NCBI GenBank assembly: GCA_009692485.1
Contig: SHZB01000009.1
Coordinates: forward strand, 1 to 39,934
Direction: 5' to 3'
DNA: 39,934 nucleotides
Source of the DNA: Myxococcales bacterium
Lineage (GTDB): Bacteria > Myxococcota_A > Polyangia > Polyangiales > Polyangiaceae
The notes under the pieces were generated by a model. It saw only the letters and a list, made by a program, of their open reading frames with translations. It ran no database searches and was not told where the DNA came from. Below are positions 33,232 to 39,664 of the stretch, in pieces. Numbering within the stretch: position 1 is the stretch's first letter; every line of letters begins with the position of its first letter. The position numbers and the translations under genes were made by a program.

Positions 33232-33325
33232 CGAGCGCGATGAGCGAGCGCGATGAGCGAGCGCGATGAGCGAGCGCGGCGGCGGATTGGCAACTGCGTG
33301 CGACTGCGTGCGACTGCGTGGCAGC
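33232..33325. repeat. 13-bp and 10-bp tandem repeats in a divergent promoter gap
   Basis: CGAGCGCGATGAG starts at 33232, 33245 and 33258 with a partial fourth at 33271. A 10-bp repeat (GTGCGACTGC, three copies, about 33298-33320) follows. They fill most of the 166 bp between the divergent peroxidase and SDR genes. Confidence 0.75.
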
Positions 33326-33356
33326 GTGCTCCGGCGACTTGGTGTACAGCGACGGG

Positions 33357-34184
33357 ATGGCATCGCGCACAGACGATTTCGGCGGCGCCTTCCGCGGCAA
33401 GGTCGCCATCATCACGGGCGGGGCTTCGGGGATCGGCCGCGCGGTCGGTGAGCGGCTCGCCCGGGCCGGCGCGAAGGTCGTGCTCGCGGACCTGCAGCAC
33501 GAGCTCGCGGCAGATGTGGCACGCGGCATTCGCGAACAGGGCGGCGACGCCGAAGGGGCTCCACTCGACGTCACCGACGCGCCCGCCGTCGTGAAGCTTT
33601 TCGAGCTGGTGCTCGAACGCCGCGGCGCGCTCGACCTCGTGTTCAACAACGCCGGGATATGCATCGTCGGTGACGCGATCGCCCTGACGCATGACGACTA
33701 CGACCGCCTCATCGACGTGAATATTCGGGGCGTGGCTCACGGCACGCACGCAGCCTACAAGCTCATGGCAGCGCGTGGCGGCGGACACATCGTGAACACC
33801 GCATCCATCGCGGGGCTCGTGCCGGCACCGCTCTTCTCCGCTTACGCGATGACGAAGCACGCGGTCGTCGGCCTCTCCACTTCGCTCCGCATCGAGGCAG
33901 AGAAGCACGGCGTGCGCGTCACCGCCGTCTGCCCCGGGGTCATCGCCACGCCGATGGTAGAGGGCTCCGAGCTGCGCGGAGACATCGTGCGCGACGAGAT
34001 GTTGAAGAAGATCTCCATCTATCCGGTCGAGCGCTGCGCGGAAGAAATTCTGCGCGGCGTGGCCACAAACCGCGCGGTCGTCGTCATCACGCCGATCGCG
34101 AAAGCGGGCTTCGCGCTCCATCGGCTCGCCCCCTTCTTGTTGCCGGGCGCGATCGTAAAGCGCGTCGCGCTCGCCCGAAAATGA
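33357..34184 (+). CDS. short-chain dehydrogenase/reductase
   Basis: This 275-residue classical SDR has the cofactor motif TGGASGIG (residues 20-27), NNAG (97-100), and the catalytic Ser150, Tyr163 and Lys167 (SAYAMTK). The end of the protein is somewhat longer than 250 residues and hydrophobic (LHRLAPFLLPGAIVKRVALA), which suggests contact with membrane. Substrate is unknown: SDRs of this type act on alcohols, ketones or lipid intermediates. ATG 33357 is preferred over 33318 because it fits the fold start. The stop lies in a 26-bp duplication. Confidence 0.88.
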   Translation: MASRTDDFGGAFRGKVAIITGGASGIGRAVGERLARAGAKVVLADLQHELAADVARGIREQGGDAEGAPLDVTDAPAVVKLFELVLERRGALDLVFNNAGICIVGDAIALTHDDYDRLIDVNIRGVAHGTHAAYKLMAARGGGHIVNTASIAGLVPAPLFSAYAMTKHAVVGLSTSLRIEAEKHGVRVTAVCPGVIATPMVEGSELRGDIVRDEMLKKISIYPVERCAEEILRGVATNRAVVVITPIAKAGFALHRLAPFLLPGAIVKRVALARK

Positions 34185-34231
34185 CCCGCTGACGATGCCC
34201 GTCGCAATGACCGGCTGACGATGCGCGTCAC
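34180..34231. repeat. 26-bp tandem duplication containing the SDR stop codon
   Basis: Two 26-bp copies starting AATGACC (34180 and 34206) differ at three positions. TGA 34182-34184 in copy one is the stop of the SDR gene. Confidence 0.8.
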
Positions 34232-34309
34232 GCTGCGCGTCGACGTGAGCGAAGAGACGGCTGCGGGGCTGACAGGCGGGCGCGACGCTGAAATTCGCCA
34301 TTCGCCGCT

Positions 34310-34336
34310 TCAAGGACTCTGCCGCATTGCCGTAAC
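34310..34336 (+). promoter_or_regulatory. sigma-28-type promoter of flagellin 1
   Basis: TCAAGGAC-N11-GCCGTAAC fits the FliA consensus TAAAGTTT-N11-GCCGATAA in spacing and most key bases. It ends 109 bp before the flagellin start, giving an inferred leader of about 100 nt. Confidence 0.75.
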
Positions 34337-34388
34337 CCAGGGGGCAGGAGTTCCGCCACGGTTCTCCGCACAGCCTGCCTGAGCACTG

Positions 34389-34440
34389 GCGTCATGATGA
34401 CGCACGGGTGGTGCTGTCAACCCCAACTCCAAGAAGGAGT
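34389..34440 (+). promoter_or_regulatory. flagellin 1 leader: pentaloop hairpin and Shine-Dalgarno hairpin
   Basis: GCGTC-ATGAT-GACGC (34389-34403) forms a five-bp stem with loop AUGAU in RNA. ACTCC-AAGAA-GGAGT (34426-34440) pairs the Shine-Dalgarno GGAG with CUCC. GGAG ends six bases before the ATG. A role in translational or stability control is inferred. Confidence 0.65.
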
Positions 34441-34445
34441 CCGAC

Positions 34446-35279
34446 ATGCCTCTCATCGTCAATACCAACGTCGCGTCGCTCGAAGCACAGAAAAATCTCG
34501 CGCGCAACACCGGCGCTTTGCAAAAATCTTTTCAGCGCCTCTCAAGCGGTTTTCGCATCAACCAAGCCGCGGATGACGCAGCCGGCCTCGCCGTCAGCGA
34601 GGGCTTGAAGTCGCGCATTCGCAGCTTCTCCGTCGCCGAACGAAACACCGGCAACGCCATCAGCATGGTGCGCACGGCCGAGGGCGGTCTCGGCGAGATC
34701 AGCGGCATCGTGCTGCGTATGCGGGAGCTCGCGGTACAGGGCGCCAACGGCGACCTCACGTCCACGGACCGCAGCTACATCGACACGGAGTTTCAGGCCC
34801 TCAAGAACGAGATCTCCCGCCTTGCGGAGTCCACCGAGTTCAATGGCCACGAGCTGCTCAACGGAAACGCCGCGACGAGCCGCGCCTTCCAGGTCGGCAT
34901 CAACACGACCGTCGATGACACCATCTCGGTCGACTTCGGCGGCATCACGCTGTCGTCGCTCGGCCTGAGCGGCGTGAACGTCGCGGGCTCTGGCCAGACC
35001 AACGCGACCAACGCGATCGACAAGGTCGATGCCGCCCTCAAAGAGGTGTCGACTCGCCGCTCTTCGTTCGGCGCGGCGCAAAATCGCCTCGGCATCGCCC
35101 AGGCAAACTCGCAGACGATTCGCACGAACCTCGAGGCCGCCAATAGCGCGATCCGCGACGTCGACGTGGCCGAAGAGAGCTCTGCGCTCGCACGGTCGCA
35201 GGTGCTGCTGCAAGCAGGCACGTCGATCCTCGCCCAGGCCAACCAGTCGTCGCAGCTCGCGTTGACTTTGCTCGGCTGA
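34446..35279 (+). CDS. flagellin 1 (subtype A)
   Basis: This compact 277-residue flagellin consists only of the conserved D0/D1 parts. The N-terminal region has SFQRLSSGFRINQAADDAAG and RMRELAVQGANGDLTSTDR; the C-terminal region has SQTIRTNLEAANSAIRDVDV and ends ANQSSQLALTLLG. No hypervariable D2/D3 insert is present, so the filament would be thin and smooth. Subtype A residues are GFRINQAADD, SRIRSFSV, VQGANG, EISRLAES, GHELL, INTTVDD and DVDVAEE. It is one of four separately promoted filament genes. It is exported unfolded by the flagellar type III system; no export, hook or motor gene is in the window. Confidence 0.95.
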   Translation: MPLIVNTNVASLEAQKNLARNTGALQKSFQRLSSGFRINQAADDAAGLAVSEGLKSRIRSFSVAERNTGNAISMVRTAEGGLGEISGIVLRMRELAVQGANGDLTSTDRSYIDTEFQALKNEISRLAESTEFNGHELLNGNAATSRAFQVGINTTVDDTISVDFGGITLSSLGLSGVNVAGSGQTNATNAIDKVDAALKEVSTRRSSFGAAQNRLGIAQANSQTIRTNLEAANSAIRDVDVAEESSALARSQVLLQAGTSILAQANQSSQLALTLLG

Positions 35280-35300
35280 TTCAAAGCCACGTCAACTTCA

Positions 35301-35343
35301 GCGTGTGCGTCGCGACTTGCGGCGCGCACGCTGTTCGCATTTT
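35301..35343 (+). terminator. terminator of flagellin 1
   Basis: GCGTGTGCG pairs with CGCGCACGC (nine pairs, one G-U), then TGTTCGCATTTT. It has the same form as the hairpin after flagellin 3. Confidence 0.75.
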
Positions 35344-35450
35344 GTCTGTTGGCATTTTGTCTGGCGTAACAGTCACTGCTGTGCTTAGCCGCTCATCCCC
35401 AGTTTCGTGGCGTCGTTCGTGGCGTCGTCCGTGGCGAATCTCGCGGGGAC

Positions 35451-35477
35451 TAAAGTTCTCACGCATTCGGTCGTACG
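35451..35477 (+). promoter_or_regulatory. sigma-28-type promoter of flagellin 2
   Basis: TAAAGTTC-N11-GTCGTACG. The -35 half matches the FliA consensus almost exactly. It ends 99 bp before the flagellin start. The upstream 35344-35450 has only short GTGGCGTCGT repeats. Confidence 0.75.
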
Positions 35478-35522
35478 TAGTGACATGCGGCGGTCCCGGG
35501 CGGGAGCCACCGTAACCATCCA

Positions 35523-35570
35523 CGCGCAAGCCATGACGGCACGCGCGAACTCTGCATCTCCAAGAAGGAG
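35523..35570 (+). promoter_or_regulatory. flagellin 2 leader: pentaloop hairpin and Shine-Dalgarno hairpin
   Basis: CGCGC-AA-GCC-ATGAC-GGC-AC-GCGCG (35523-35547) forms a stem with a 2x2 internal loop and the pentaloop AUGAC. CTCC-AAGAA-GGAG (35558-35570) covers the Shine-Dalgarno sequence, six bases before ATG 35577. Confidence 0.6.
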
Positions 35571-35576
35571 TCTCCC

Positions 35577-36413
35577 ATGGCACTCGTAGTCAACACCAAC
35601 GTCGCGTCGCTCGACGCGCAGAAGAGTCTGTCTCGCACGGCCACAGCTCTTCAGAAGTCGTTTCAACGGCTCTCGAGCGGCTTCCGCATCAACTCGGGCG
35701 CAGACGACGCGGCTGGTCTCGGCGTCAGCGAGTCCTTGAAGGCGCGCATCAAGAGCTTCGCCGTCGCCGAGCGCAACACCTCCAACGCCATCAGCATGGC
35801 GCGCACCGCGGAGGGCGGCCTCAGCGAGATTAGCGGCATCGTGCTGCGTATGCGGGAGCTCGCGGTACAGAGCGCCAACGGCGATCTCACCTCGACGGAC
35901 CGCAGCTACATCGACACCGAGTTTCAGGCGCTCAAGAGCGAGATCACGCGACTCGCAGATTCGACGGAGTTCAACGGCAAAGAGCTCCTCACTGGCGACA
36001 GCACCTCATCGGTCGCCTTCCAGGTCGGTATCGGCACCGACTCCGCGCAGGACACGATCTCGGTCGACTTCGGCGGCATCACCCTCTCGTCGCTCGGCCT
36101 GAGCGGCGTCAGCGTCGGTGGCTCTGGCCAGACCAACGCGACGAACGCGATCGCCAAGGTCGATACTGCGCTGAAAGAGGTGTCGACCAAGCGCGCCACC
36201 TTCGGCTCGTCCCTGAATCGCCTCGGGATCGCGCAGTCGAACTCGCAAACCATCCGCACCAACCTCGAGGCCGCGAACAGCGCAATTCGTGACGTCGATA
36301 TCGCGGAAGAGAGCTCGCTCCTAGCGCGCTCTCAGGTGCTGCTGCAAGCCGGCACTTCGATCTTGGCGCAGGCGAATCAGGCGCCCCAGCTCGCGCTCTC
36401 GCTCCTCGGCTGA
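35577..36413 (+). CDS. flagellin 2 (subtype B)
   Basis: This 278-residue D0/D1-only flagellin has subtype B residues: GFRINSGADD, ARIKSFAV, MARTAEGGLSEIS, VQSANG, EITRLADS, GKELL, GIGTDSAQD, DVDIAEE, ending ANQAPQLALSLLG. It differs from subtype A at these matched positions while sharing the conserved export and D1 contact regions. It has its own sigma-28-type promoter, leader hairpins and UUCG terminator, so its level can differ from that of the A-type genes. Confidence 0.95.
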   Translation: MALVVNTNVASLDAQKSLSRTATALQKSFQRLSSGFRINSGADDAAGLGVSESLKARIKSFAVAERNTSNAISMARTAEGGLSEISGIVLRMRELAVQSANGDLTSTDRSYIDTEFQALKSEITRLADSTEFNGKELLTGDSTSSVAFQVGIGTDSAQDTISVDFGGITLSSLGLSGVSVGGSGQTNATNAIAKVDTALKEVSTKRATFGSSLNRLGIAQSNSQTIRTNLEAANSAIRDVDIAEESSLLARSQVLLQAGTSILAQANQAPQLALSLLG

Positions 36414-36425
36414 GCTGAGCTGAGC
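36407..36425. repeat. 5-bp repeats across the flagellin 2 stop
   Basis: GCTGA occurs three times in tandem, the first containing the stop TGA 36411-36413. Confidence 0.7.
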
Positions 36426-36456
36426 TACCGAACCCAGTCGTCCTCACGGACGAGCA

Positions 36457-36498
36457 GCGGCGCGGCCATCTTCGGATGGTCCGCGCCGCGCGCATTTT
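36457..36498 (+). terminator. strong terminator of flagellin 2
   Basis: GCGGCGCGG then CCATC-TTCG-GATGG and CCGCGCCGC form a 14-bp stem with one bulged T and a UUCG tetraloop, followed by GCGCATTTTG. Confidence 0.85.
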
Positions 36499-36529
36499 GT
36501 CGCCACGGCGCGCAGGCGCGGCGATTCAC

Positions 36530-36556
36530 TCAAGGGATTCGTGCGCGGGCCGTTCC
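36530..36556 (+). promoter_or_regulatory. sigma-28-type promoter of flagellin 3
   Basis: TCAAGGGA-N11-GCCGTTCC has the same TCAAGG -35 type as flagellin 1. It ends 100 bp before the flagellin start. Confidence 0.75.
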
Positions 36557-36603
36557 GTCGAGTGACCGAGGAGCCTTGGCGGGAATCTCGGTGCCCATAG
36601 GGT

Positions 36604-36650
36604 GGTCGCCATGATGGCGGCCTTCTGCATAGGCAAACTCCAAGAAGGAG
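36604..36650 (+). promoter_or_regulatory. flagellin 3 leader: pentaloop hairpin and Shine-Dalgarno hairpin
   Basis: GGTCGCC-ATGAT-GGCGGCC (36604-36622) is a seven-bp stem (one G-U) with loop AUGAU. CTCC-AAGAA-GGAG (36638-36650) pairs the Shine-Dalgarno sequence, six bases before ATG 36657. Confidence 0.65.
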
Positions 36651-36656
36651 AAGTTT

Positions 36657-37490
36657 ATGGCTCTCGTAGTTAATACCAACGTTGCCTCCCTCGATGCACA
36701 GAAGAATCTCAGCCGCAGCGCACAATCGCTCCAGAAGTCCTTTCAGCGCCTCTCGAGCGGCTTCCGAATCAATCAGGCCGCAGACGACGCCGCCGGCTTG
36801 GGCGTCAGCGAATCCTTGAAGTCTCGCATCCGCAGCTTCTCGGTCGCGGAGCGCAATACCTCGAACGCCCTCAGCATGGTGCGCACGGCCGAAGGCGGCC
36901 TCGGCGAAATCAGCGCCATCGTCCTCCGGATGCGTGAGCTCGCGGTGCAGGGCGCCAACGGCGATCTCACCTCGACCGACCGCGGCTACATCGACACGGA
37001 GTTTCAGGCTCTCAAGAGCGAAATCTCGCGCCTGGCCGAGTCGACGGAGTTCAACGGACACGAGCTTTTGGCGGGCAATAGCGCCACCAGCCGTGCATTC
37101 CAGGTCGGCATCAACACGACCGTGGACGACACGATTTCGGTCGATTTCGGCGGCATCACGATCTCGTCGCTCGGCCTGAGCGGCGTCGGCGTGACGGGCT
37201 CAGGGCAGACCAACGCAACGGCCGCGATCGACAAGGTCGACGTTGCGCTGAAAGAGGTGTCGACTCGCCGTGCCACGTTCGGCGCGGCGCAGAATCGCCT
37301 CGGCATCGCGCAAGCGAACTCGCAGACGATTCGCACGAACCTCGAGGCGGCCAACAGCGCCATCCGCGACGTCGACGTGGCCGAAGAGAGCTCGCTCTTG
37401 GCGCGATCGCAGGTGCTGCTCCAGGCGGGCACGTCGATCCTCGCGCAGGCGAACCAGTCTCCGCAGCTGGCCCTATCGCTCCTCGGCTGA
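36657..37490 (+). CDS. flagellin 3 (subtype A)
   Basis: This 277-residue D0/D1-only flagellin carries all subtype A marks (GFRINQAADD, SRIRSFSV, MVRTAEGGLGEIS, VQGANG, EISRLAES, GHELL, INTTVDD, DVDVAEE, ANQSPQ). It is closer to flagellin 1 than to its immediate neighbours 2 and 4, and the same holds for its promoter -35 and terminator. This supports duplication of a two-gene A-B unit. Confidence 0.95.
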   Translation: MALVVNTNVASLDAQKNLSRSAQSLQKSFQRLSSGFRINQAADDAAGLGVSESLKSRIRSFSVAERNTSNALSMVRTAEGGLGEISAIVLRMRELAVQGANGDLTSTDRGYIDTEFQALKSEISRLAESTEFNGHELLAGNSATSRAFQVGINTTVDDTISVDFGGITISSLGLSGVGVTGSGQTNATAAIDKVDVALKEVSTRRATFGAAQNRLGIAQANSQTIRTNLEAANSAIRDVDVAEESSLLARSQVLLQAGTSILAQANQSPQLALSLLG

Positions 37491-37513
37491 GCGAAGCGAA
37501 CCCAACCCGATAG

Positions 37514-37556
37514 GCGTGTGCGTCGCAGAGTGCGGCGCACGCGCTTTTCTCGTTTT
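37514..37556 (+). terminator. terminator of flagellin 3
   Basis: GCGTGTGC (37514-37521) pairs with GCGCACGC (37535-37542, one G-U), followed by GCTTTTCTCGTTTT. Confidence 0.85.
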
Positions 37557-37672
37557 GTGGTCGCGAGCCTAATCCGATGAATTCGCCCCGATATCCCGGA
37601 GGCGCGCTTGCTCGAGGCAGGCCACGGCGCCTTGGCTTTGGTGCACTCGAAAAATTTCTTTTTGCGCTTGCC

Positions 37673-37699
37673 TAAAGAATTCGAGGTCGCGGCCGTTCG
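37673..37699 (+). promoter_or_regulatory. sigma-28-type promoter of flagellin 4
   Basis: TAAAGAAT-N11-GCCGTTCG has the same TAAAG -35 type as flagellin 2. It ends 111 bp before the flagellin start. An A/T-rich tract (AAAAATTTCTTTTTG, about 37650) upstream could act as an UP-like element. Confidence 0.75.
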
Positions 37700-37752
37700 C
37701 AGTGACTAGCGGAGATCCATGGCGGGTCCCGCGTCCGACGTCATCCATCCCC

Positions 37753-37806
37753 CCGTCATAAAGACGGAGTGTGGCGCCGGTCTCACCTCAACTCCAAGAA
37801 GGAGTT
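37753..37806 (+). promoter_or_regulatory. flagellin 4 leader: pentaloop hairpin and Shine-Dalgarno hairpin
   Basis: CCGTC-ATAAA-GACGG (37753-37767) is a five-bp stem with loop AUAAA. AACTCC-AAGAA-GGAGTT (37790-37806) is the most stable of the four Shine-Dalgarno hairpins (six bp). GGAG ends six bases before ATG 37811. Confidence 0.65.
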
Positions 37807-37810
37807 TCCC

Positions 37811-38644
37811 ATGCCACTCGTAGTCAATACCAACGTCGCATCCCTCGACGCCCAGAAGAGTCTCGCGCGAACCAGTCAGGCACTGCAAAAATCATTTCAG
37901 CGCCTCTCCAGCGGTTTTCGCATCAACAGCGCATCGGACGACGCTGCCGGCCTCGCCGTCAGCGAGTCGTTGAAGAGCCGAATCAAGAGCTTTGCGGTCG
38001 CCGAGCGCAACACCTCGAACGCCATCAGCATGGCCAAGACCGCAGAAGGCGGCTTGTCCGAGATCAGCGGCATCGTCATTCGTATGCGTGAGCTAGCCGT
38101 CCAGGCTGCGAACGGCGATCTCACCTCGACCGACCGAAGCTACATCGACACCGAGTTCACCGCGCTGAAGAGCGAGATCACGAGGCTCGCGGACTCGACC
38201 GAATACAACGGCAAGGAGCTGTTGGCGGGCAGCACGACCGCGATCGCGTTCCAGGTCGGGATCGGCACGGCCACGGCTCAGGACACGATCTCGGTCGACT
38301 TCGGCAACATCTCGCTCTCTACGCTCAGCTTGAGCGGCGCGAGCGTCGGCGGGTCGTCGCAGTCGAACGCGACGACGGCGATCGCGAGCATCGACTCGGC
38401 TCTGAACTCGGTCTCGAACAGTCGCGCTACCTTCGGCGCGGCGATCAACCGGCTCGGCATCGCGCTCTCCAACTCGCAGACCATTCGCACGAACCTCGAG
38501 GCCGCCAACAGCGCAATCCGAGACGTCGACATCGCCGAAGAGAGCTCGATCCTCGCGCGTTCGCAGGTGCTCTTGCAGGCCGGCACCTCCGTGCTCGCGC
38601 AGGCAAACCAGGCACCCAGCCTCGCCCTCTCACTCCTCGGCTGA
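37811..38644 (+). CDS. flagellin 4 (subtype B)
   Basis: This 277-residue D0/D1-only flagellin is of subtype B (GFRINSASDD, SRIKSFAV, MAKTAEGGLSEIS, EITRLADS, GKELL, GIGTATAQD, DVDIAEE, ANQAPS). It is the most divergent of the four in the central region (ISLSTLSLSGASVGGSSQSN, then NSVSNSRATFG in place of KEVST(R/K)R). ATG 37811 is preferred over the upstream in-frame start at 37769, which would translate the leader. The weak hairpin behind it may allow read-through into the flagellin-like gene. Confidence 0.95.
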   Translation: MPLVVNTNVASLDAQKSLARTSQALQKSFQRLSSGFRINSASDDAAGLAVSESLKSRIKSFAVAERNTSNAISMAKTAEGGLSEISGIVIRMRELAVQAANGDLTSTDRSYIDTEFTALKSEITRLADSTEYNGKELLAGSTTAIAFQVGIGTATAQDTISVDFGNISLSTLSLSGASVGGSSQSNATTAIASIDSALNSVSNSRATFGAAINRLGIALSNSQTIRTNLEAANSAIRDVDIAEESSILARSQVLLQAGTSVLAQANQAPSLALSLLG

Positions 38645-38659
38645 ACGCGCGCGCCATCG

Positions 38660-38675
38660 CCTCGGTTCGCCGGGG
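38660..38675 (+). terminator. weak hairpin after flagellin 4
   Basis: CCTCGG-TTCG-CCGGGG (six pairs, one U-G, UUCG loop) is followed only by ATTTGG. It is weaker than the other flagellin terminators, so partial read-through into the next gene is likely. Confidence 0.45.
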
Positions 38676-38821
38676 ATTTGGCGCATGCACCGTCGCGCGT
38701 CGCGAGACGCCGACGCACACGAGGCCGGGTCCGCGAGCTTTGGCTCTCGGCGCCCGGACATCCGGAAACCGTTCGCCCGTTCTGAAAGGCGTGCGAGCCA
38801 TCCACGATGGAGTGCCGGTCG

Positions 38822-39526
38822 ATGCCGCTGTTCACCAAGGAAGATGATCCTTCGATCACTTCGGGTGTGGCGGCTCCAAAGACGAGGCCTTTGATCGAGT
38901 CATCCTTCCGCCGCCTGTCGAGCGAATTCCGTGTCTCGGAGTTCGACCCGACCGGCGACGCGATGGACCTCAGCGAGGCGTTCGTCGAGCGGATTCGCCA
39001 GTTCACCCGATCGCCGCGCGACGGACCCCACAGCGGGGCCCGAGCGCACGACGAAAACCGCAACAAAAAGGGAGAAATCACCACAATCATCGTTCGCATG
39101 CGCGAGCTCGCTGCCGAAGTCGCTTCGCTCGATCACGGGCTCTACGGGTTCCCACCAGGGGACCAAGAGTTCGCCGAGCTACGCGACGCCGTGCAGGGAT
39201 TCGCGGGCCGCGTGTACTCACACGCTACCGGACCGCCCCGATCGTCGGGACGCTCCGGCGGTGACGTCGGTCCACGAGGCACCGTGGGGAGCGCCGCCAC
39301 CGGGACGCTCATTCAGCGCCTGGTGTCGGCCATCGCTCACGCCCAGGCTCTTCGAGGCAACCTCGCTGCGGCGAGCACGACGCTCGAGGAGATCACCCTG
39401 GCCGAGGAGATGATGATGCTCGCGCGCGCCGAGGCGCTGCTCGAGGACGGCGTAGCCCGCTTGTCCGCAGGAGCGTCGCGGAGCCGATCTCCACCGCCCA
39501 CCGCGAACAAGCAGCTGCTCAACTGA
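38822..39526 (+). CDS. highly divergent flagellin-like protein
   Basis: This protein has 234 residues from ATG 38822, whose MPLFT aligns with the flagellin start MPLVV; an upstream ATG at 38807 adds five residues. Similarity to the four flagellins is clear only in blocks. SSFRRLSSEFRV replaces SFQRLSSGFRI, and EITTIIVRMRELAAEVA replaces EISGIVIRMRELAVQAA. The C-terminal stretch LRGNLAAASTTLEEITLAEE followed by LARAEALLEDGVARLSAG replaces IRTNLEAANSAIRDVDIAEE and LARSQVLLQAGTSVLAQA. The DDAAGLAVSE motif is changed, a charged segment replaces AERNTSNA, and the end lacks LALSLLG. No sigma-28 promoter or leader hairpin precedes it. The frame is intact, so it is probably expressed by read-through. 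A minor filament subunit, a cap- or junction-like protein, or early decay are all possible. Confidence 0.8.
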   Translation: MPLFTKEDDPSITSGVAAPKTRPLIESSFRRLSSEFRVSEFDPTGDAMDLSEAFVERIRQFTRSPRDGPHSGARAHDENRNKKGEITTIIVRMRELAAEVASLDHGLYGFPPGDQEFAELRDAVQGFAGRVYSHATGPPRSSGRSGGDVGPRGTVGSAATGTLIQRLVSAIAHAQALRGNLAAASTTLEEITLAEEMMMLARAEALLEDGVARLSAGASRSRSPPPTANKQLLN

Positions 39527-39536
39527 GCGCGATCGA

Positions 39537-39574
39537 CGGAGCGGGTCCCATTGCGGGCTCGCTCCGTTTTTTTT
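39537..39574 (+). terminator. strong terminator ending the flagellin array
   Basis: CGGAGCG pairs with CGCTCCG, with an inner CCC/GGG pairing, followed by eight T residues. Confidence 0.92.
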
Positions 39575-39592
39575 GCAGCGCCGGAGAACCGC

Positions 39593-39634
39593 GGCATTGC
39601 TCAGAAGGCATTGCTCAGAAGGCGTTGCTCAGAA
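39593..39634. repeat. three 14-bp tandem repeats
   Basis: GGCATTGCTCAGAA occurs at 39593 and 39607, with GGCGTTGCTCAGAA at 39621, between the terminator and the next gene. Confidence 0.9.
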
Positions 39635-39664
39635 GCCGCACTCCGCGTGCGATGATGCGCCACC

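Noticed and set aside
34380-34410. DNA operator or sigma-54 site at the flagellin dyads
   Set aside because: GG and GC are not at the -24/-12 spacing, and the dyads lie about 50 bases downstream of the sigma-28-type sites, which favours an RNA element.
34394-34576. Upstream ORF starting at ATGATG in the flagellin 1 leader
   Set aside because: It would translate the hairpin and overlap the flagellin out of frame; similar ORFs are not kept in all leaders, and no Shine-Dalgarno sequence precedes it.
37753-37785. A second sigma-28 promoter candidate (TAAA followed by GCCGGT) close to flagellin 4
   Set aside because: The spacing from TAAAGACG to GCCGGTCT does not give the 11-base gap, and the site overlaps the leader hairpin; the site at 37673-37699 fits better.
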